A stretch of DNA of 50,000 nucleotides, from positions 13,417,822-13,467,821 of the forward strand of contig NC_135570.1 in the NCBI RefSeq assembly GCF_964340395.1, written 5' to 3'. Both the position numbers and the translations under genes were made by a program. Positions 49,951-50,000 of this stretch are shown piece after piece. Every line of letters starts with the position of its first letter. The first letter of the stretch is position 1. The notes beneath the pieces are model-generated. The model saw only the letters and a program-made list of their open reading frames with translations. It ran no database searches and was not told the DNA's origin. The stretch is from Glandiceps talaboti (Eukaryota; Hemichordata; Enteropneusta; Spengelidae).

Positions 49951-50000
49951 GTAAAATCAAAATATGGTTCGTTTGGAACTAGACTACTGAGAGTCTGGCA

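Overview
This is animal nuclear DNA. Genes are split by GT-AG introns, are widely spaced, and sit among microsatellites, minisatellites, foldback elements and fragments of LINEs and SINEs. The gene content is metazoan: a BMP9/10 ligand, a TRIM E3 ligase with a MIB/HERC2 domain, a DUF7869-type protein, an RDH8/17beta-HSD1-like dehydrogenase, a somatomedin-B secretin-like GPCR and the kinetochore/tethering protein ZW10. The mix suits an invertebrate such as a non-vertebrate deuterostome or a lophotrochozoan. I cannot name the species.

Layout. 1-4847 (+) holds two exons of the BMP9/10 gene; its 5' end lies outside the window. 4.9-8.7 kb is non-coding, with a tandem-unit repeat ending in a CA tract and a 68-bp minisatellite. 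8730-12138 (-) is an apparently intact three-exon DUF7869-like gene, head to head with a five-exon TRIM-MIB/HERC2 gene at 12687-16885 (+). 16.9-23.8 kb is repeat-rich, with a LINE reverse-transcriptase relic, several foldback elements and one weak candidate exon. 23830-27608 (+) is a four-exon short-chain dehydrogenase. 27.6-33.9 kb has a foldback element, a LINE 3' end, exactly thirteen 76-bp tandem copies and SINE pieces. 33930-36646 (-) is a two-exon GPCR. 36.6-44.2 kb is again repeats: LINE relic, SINE, foldback elements. 44178-48922 (-) carries the last five exons of ZW10, and its upstream exons lie beyond 50,000.

All exon joins were checked by hand for GT-AG borders, reading phase and continuity of the protein family. 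The genes do not form a pathway or operon. The most unusual features are the TRIM-MIB/HERC2 architecture with only phase-0 introns, the 3' splice site of a ZW10 exon tandemly duplicated inside its intron, coding repeats in the GPCR ectodomain that add N-glycosylation sites and Tyr-Ser repeats, and several foldback or inverted-repeat families, one with four copies between 39 and 49 kb.
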